Shown in pieces: positions 60,041 to 64,000 of a stretch of DNA of 64,000 nucleotides; position 1 is the stretch's first letter, and each line of letters opens with the position of its first letter. The notes under the pieces are model-generated. The model did not search any database. It saw only the letters and a program-made list of their open reading frames with translations, and was not told the origin of the DNA. Source of the stretch: Phymatolithon calcareum (lineage: Eukaryota > Rhodophyta > Florideophyceae > Hapalidiales); NCBI GenBank assembly GCA_977006965.1, contig OZ345352.1, positions 4,681,083-4,745,082 of the forward strand, written 5' to 3'. The position numbers were made by a program, and so were the translations under genes.

Positions 60041-60248
60041 ATCCTAGGTATATTCTTTCGTGACTTCTGGGTCCAAATGTGCCACTTACTCAAACAATCG
60101 ACAAAATCCTATTTTGACCATTTAAAACTGTTACTTCTGGGTCCGCGTTTTTGGCCTCTACAGGGCACCCCCTCCAAATGGCCTCTGTGCGCGGACCCAG
60201 AAGTAACAACCTGCGAAAACAGGCTGGAAACGCGGACCCAGAAGTAAC
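60041..60248. repeat. Subtelomeric module, full inverted-motif set
   Basis: ACTTCTGGGTCC occurs rightward at 60,060-60,074 and 60,130-60,147. Its complement is leftward at 60,189-60,207 and 60,231-60,248. Between the pairs is GGCCTCTACAGGGCACC. The first 120 bp (60,041-60,160) are repeated exactly at 62,290-62,409. The 144-bp satellite follows. Confidence 0.9.
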
Positions 60249-60330
60249 AAACCTCCTCAGCGTCTTCCACTGGCAACCAAACGCCATAACCACTGTCCCA
60301 TCATCTTTACCATCCTACTCCACATGTTTT

Positions 60331-62060
60331 CCGGTCATCATCGTCATGTTTGTGTCCCGCGTCCTCCCTCCCGAGAGGGAGACTACCTTGACCAAAATTT
60401 CAAACGCTCTCAAATCGACTCAGACCAGTCCACATACTCTCCCAACACCTTCCCCAACATCAAGAACGTCTTTTGAACTCATCTCCGTCATGTCGGTGTC
60501 CCGCGTCTTCTTCGCCAGCGAGGTGACTACCTTGACCAAAATTTCAAACGCTCTCAAATCGACTCAGACCAGTCCACATACTCTCCCAACACCTTCTCCA
60601 ACCTCTAAAACATGTTACAACGTCATCCCCGTCATGTCGGTGTCCCGCGTCTTCTTCGCCAGCGAGGTGACTACCTTGACCAAAATTTCAAACGCTCTCA
60701 AATCGACTCAGACCAGTCCACATACTCTCCCAACACCTTCCCCAACATCAAGAACGTCTTTTGGACTCATCTCCGTCATGTCGGTGTCCCGCGTCTTCTT
60801 CGCCAGCGAGGTGACTACCTTGACCAAAATTTCAAACGCTCTCAAATCGACTCAGACCAGTCCACATACTCTCCCAACACCTTCCCCAACCTCTAAAACA
60901 TGTTACAACGTCATCCCCGTCATGTCGGTGTCCCGCGTCTTCTTCGCCAGCGAGGTGACTACCTTGACCAAAATTTCAAACGCTCTCGAATCGACTCAGA
61001 CCAGTCCACATACTCTCCCAACACCTTCCCCAACCTCTAAAACATGTTACAACGTCATCCCCGTCATGTCGGTGTCCCGCGTCTTCTTCGCCAGCGAGGT
61101 GACTACCTTGACCAAAATTTCAAACGCTCTCAAATCGACTCAGACCAGTCCACATACTCTCCCAACACCTTCCCCAACATCAAGAACGTCTTTTGGACTC
61201 ATCTCCGTCATGTCGGTGTCCCGCGTCTTCTTCGCCAGCGAGGTGACTACCTTGACCAAAATTTCAAACGCTCTCAAATCGACTCAGACCAGTCCACATA
61301 CTCTCCCAACACCTTCCCCAACCTCTAAAACATGTTACAACGTCATCCCCGTCATGTCGGTGTCCCGCGTCTTCTTCGCCAGCGAGGTGACTACCTTGAC
61401 CAAAATTTCAAACGCTCTCAAATCGACTCAGACCAGTCCACATACTCTCCCAACACCTTCCCCAACCTCTAAAACATGTTACAACGTCATCCCCGTCATG
61501 TCGGTGTCCCGCGTCTTCTTCGCCAGCGAGGTGACTACCTTGACCAAAATTTCAAACGCTCTCAAATCGACTCAGACCAGTCCACATACTCTCCCAACAC
61601 CTTCCCCAACATCAAGAACGTCTTTTGGACTCATCTCCGTCATGTCGGTGTCCCGCGTCTTCTTCGCCAGCGAGGTGACTACCTTGACCAAAATTTCAAA
61701 CGCTCTCAAATCGACTCAGACCAGTCCACATACTCTCCCAACACCTTCCCCAACCTCTAAAACATGTTACAACGTCATCCCCGTCATGTCGGTGTCCCGC
61801 GTCTTCTTCGCCAGCGAGGTGACTACCTTGACCAAAATTTCAAACGCTCTCGAATCGACTCAGACCAGTCCACATACTCTCCCAACACCTTCCCCAACCT
61901 CTAAAACATGTTACAACGTCATCCCCGTCATGTCGGTGTCCCGCGTCTTCTTCGCCAGCGAGGTGACTACCTTGACCAAAATTTCAAACTCTCTCAAATC
62001 GACTCAGACCAGTCCACATACTCTCTCAACACCTTCTCCACCCTTAACAACCTGTTCAGA
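60331..62060. repeat. 144-bp subtelomeric satellite with higher-order units
   Basis: About twelve 144-bp units share CCTTGACCAAAATTTCAAAC and GACTCAGACCAGTCCACATA. Two types alternate: A (ACATCAAGAACGTCTTTTGG) and B (ACCTCTAAAACATGTTACAA). The order is A B A B B A B B A B B then a degraded unit, giving a 432-bp (A-B-B) higher-order repeat. A variant (CTCTCGAATCG) recurs every second 432-bp unit, i.e. at 864 bp. The array is open in one + frame only because 144 is a multiple of 3. Confidence 0.95.
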
Positions 62061-62289
62061 GCATATCTTCGCCATGTACATTTCGTCTGCCGTCTTTGTG
62101 CATGGATTGTGGAGTCATAGACGACCTTGACGACACTTTATTTGTTGTATACACCATGATCTCTTACTGCACGTCCCATTCTGAGTCCAGATTCGGGCTC
62201 AGCGTCGAATTTCACTTCGGAATAGTCCCACCGTATCCCTTTTTCACTCCCACTCCACCTCCACCCTCAAGTCCGTCAAACTCTTGTAT

Positions 62290-62409
62290 ATCCTAGGTAT
62301 ATTCTTTCGTGACTTCTGGGTCCAAATGTGCCACTTACTCAAACAATCGACAAAATCCTATTTTGACCATTTAAAACTGTTACTTCTGGGTCCGCGTTTT
62401 TGGCCTCTA
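62290..62409. repeat. Exact 120-bp repeat, left half of the module
   Basis: Identical to 60,041-60,160. It contains only the two rightward ACTTCTGGGTCC motifs. It stops at GGCCTCTA, exactly at the centre of the module, and passes without a break into the telomere-type array. Confidence 0.98.
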
Positions 62410-64000
62410 GGGAATAGGGAATAGGGAATAGGGAATAGGGAATAGGGAATAAGGGAATAGGGAATGGGAATAGGGAATAGGGAATAGGGAATAGGGAATA
62501 GGGAAGGGAATAGGGAATAGGGAATAGGGAATAGGGAATAGGGAATAGGGAATAGGGAATAGGGAATAGGGAATAGGGAATAGGGAATAGGGAATAGGGA
62601 ATAGGGAATAGGGAATAGGGAATAGGGAATAGGGAATAGGGAATAGGGAATAGGGAATAGGGAATAGGGAATAGGGAATAGGGAATAGGGAATAGGGAAT
62701 AGGGAATAGGGAATAGGGAATAGGGAATAGGGAATAGGGAATAGGGAATAGGGAATAGGGAATAGGGAATAGGGAATAGGGAATAGGGAATAGGGAATAG
62801 GGAATAGGGAATAGGGAATAGGGAATAGGGAATAGGGAATAGGGAATAGGGAATAGGGAATAGGGAATAGGGAATAGGGAATAGGGAATAGGGAATAGGG
62901 AATAGGGAATAGGGAATAGGGAATAGGGAATAGGGAATAGGGAATAGGGAATAGGGAATAGGGAATAGGGAATAGGGAATAGGGAATAGGGAATAGGGAA
63001 TAGGGAATAGGGAATAGGGAATAGGGAATAGGGAATAGGGAATAGGGAATAGGGAATAGGGAATAGGGAATAGGGAATAGGGAATAGGGAATAGGGAATA
63101 GGGAATAGGGAATAGGGAATAGGGAATAGGGAATAGGGAATAGGGAATAGGGAATAGGGAATAGGGAATAGGGAATAGGGAATAGGGAATAGGGAATAGG
63201 GAATAGGGAATAGGGAATAGGGAATAGGGAATAGGGAATAGGGAATAGGGAATAGGGAATAGGGAATAGGGAATAGGGAATAGGGAATAGGGAATAGGGA
63301 ATAGGGAATAGGGAATAGGGAATAGGGAATAGGGAATAGGGAATAGGGAATAGGGAATAGGGAATAGGGAATAGGGAATAGGGAATAGGGAATAGGGAAT
63401 AGGGAATAGGGAATAGGGAATAGGGAATAGGGAATAGGGAATAGGGAATAGGGAATAGGGAATAGGGAATAGGGAATAGGGAATAGGGAATAGGGAATAG
63501 GGAATAGGGAATAGGGAATAGGGAATAGGGAATAGGGAATAGGGAATAGGGAATAGGGAATAGGGAATAGGGAATAGGGAATAGGGAATAGGGAATAGGG
63601 AATAGGGAATAGGGAATAGGGAATAGGGAATAGGGAATAGGGAATAGGGAATAGGGAATAGGGAATAGGGAATAGGGAATAGGGAATAGGGAATAGGGAA
63701 TAGGGAATAGGGAATAGGGAATAGGGAATAGGGAATAGGGAATAGGGAATAGGGAATAGGGAATAGGGAATAGGGAATAGGGAATAGGGAATAGGGAATA
63801 GGGAATAGGGAATAGGGAATAGGGAATAGGGAATAGGGAATAGGGAATAGGGAATAGGGAATAGGGAATAGGGAATAGGGAATAGGGAATAGGGAATAGG
63901 GAATAGGGAATAGGGAATAGGGAATAGGGAATAGGGAATAGGGAATAGGGAATAGGGAATAGGGAATAGGGAATAGGGAATAGGGAATAGGGAATAGGGA
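62408..64000 (+). repeat. Telomere-type (AATAGGG)n array
   Basis: About 227 tandem 7-bp units to the end of the window. Variants (AAGGG, missing TA, missing A) occur only in about the first 110 bp; the rest is perfect, as in telomeres with degenerate proximal repeats. The G-rich strand runs 5'-3' toward the window end. TAGGG is shared with common telomere repeats (TTAGGG, TTTAGGG), but I cannot confirm this variant as a known telomere sequence. Confidence 0.85.

Noticed and set aside
60151-62130. 659-codon open frame over the satellite
   Set aside because: The frame stays open because the 144-bp monomer is a multiple of three; shorter periodic frames are open too. Repetition, not coding, explains it.

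Overview
The window is eukaryotic, repeat-dense and gene-poor, and its right end looks like a chromosome end. The last 1.6 kb is an almost perfect 7-bp array (AATAGGG on the + strand), with the G-rich strand running 5'-3' off the window, as a right telomere would. Transposon families (LINE, MULE, hAT, pogo-type, tyrosine recombinase) and fungal-like RecQ helicase pseudogenes are present, and no convincing introns were seen. I cannot fix the organism from this. A red alga is my leading guess; an oomycete or a fungus is possible (low confidence).

Layout. 1-4 kb: nothing recognisable beyond decayed ORFs. 4-8.2 kb: hAT remnant, palindromic repeats, a copy of an unidentified dispersed gene family (called R1), a 72-bp palindrome array, and a truncated telomere-linked-helicase-like pseudogene (TLH-1). 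9.6-11.5 kb: a tyrosine recombinase reading frame with three in-frame stops. 12-17 kb: two copies of a long dispersed repeat around an unidentified pseudogene. 18-27 kb: decayed ORFs, a family of fold-back (hairpin) elements ending in TATGATA, and further R1 copies. 28-29 kb and 38-39 kb: two MULE elements with clear terminal inverted repeats and target duplications. 31 kb: a LINE reverse-transcriptase fragment. 32.8-33.5 kb: the one apparently intact gene, 216 codons, minus strand, with a TATA box. 33.7 kb: a short interstitial tract of telomere-type repeat. 39.6-48 kb: minus-strand LINE pieces (ORF1, endonuclease, RT) in the right order, separated by a complete pogo element and a hAT pseudogene. 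50-53.7 kb: more R1 and palindrome repeats, an old copy of the subtelomeric module, and two MITEs. 54-58.8 kb: a nearly full-length TLH-like RecQ pseudogene (TLH-2). 60-62 kb: a 144-bp satellite with higher-order structure, bounded by an exact 120-bp direct repeat. 62.4-64 kb: the telomere-type array.

How it fits together. The right 14 kb reads as a subtelomere: a RecQ-type helicase gene close to the end, a tandem satellite, and a repeated module whose outermost copy is cut at its centre and fused directly to telomere-type repeats. An older copy of that module 10 kb inland carries one telomere heptamer at the same central position. Several elements share one layout: a 12-18 bp motif repeated twice at the left and twice inverted at the right, with a different motif sequence in each element. 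I think these two observations most deserve follow-up. Nearly all protein-like sequence here is mobile-element-derived and broken by stops or frameshifts.
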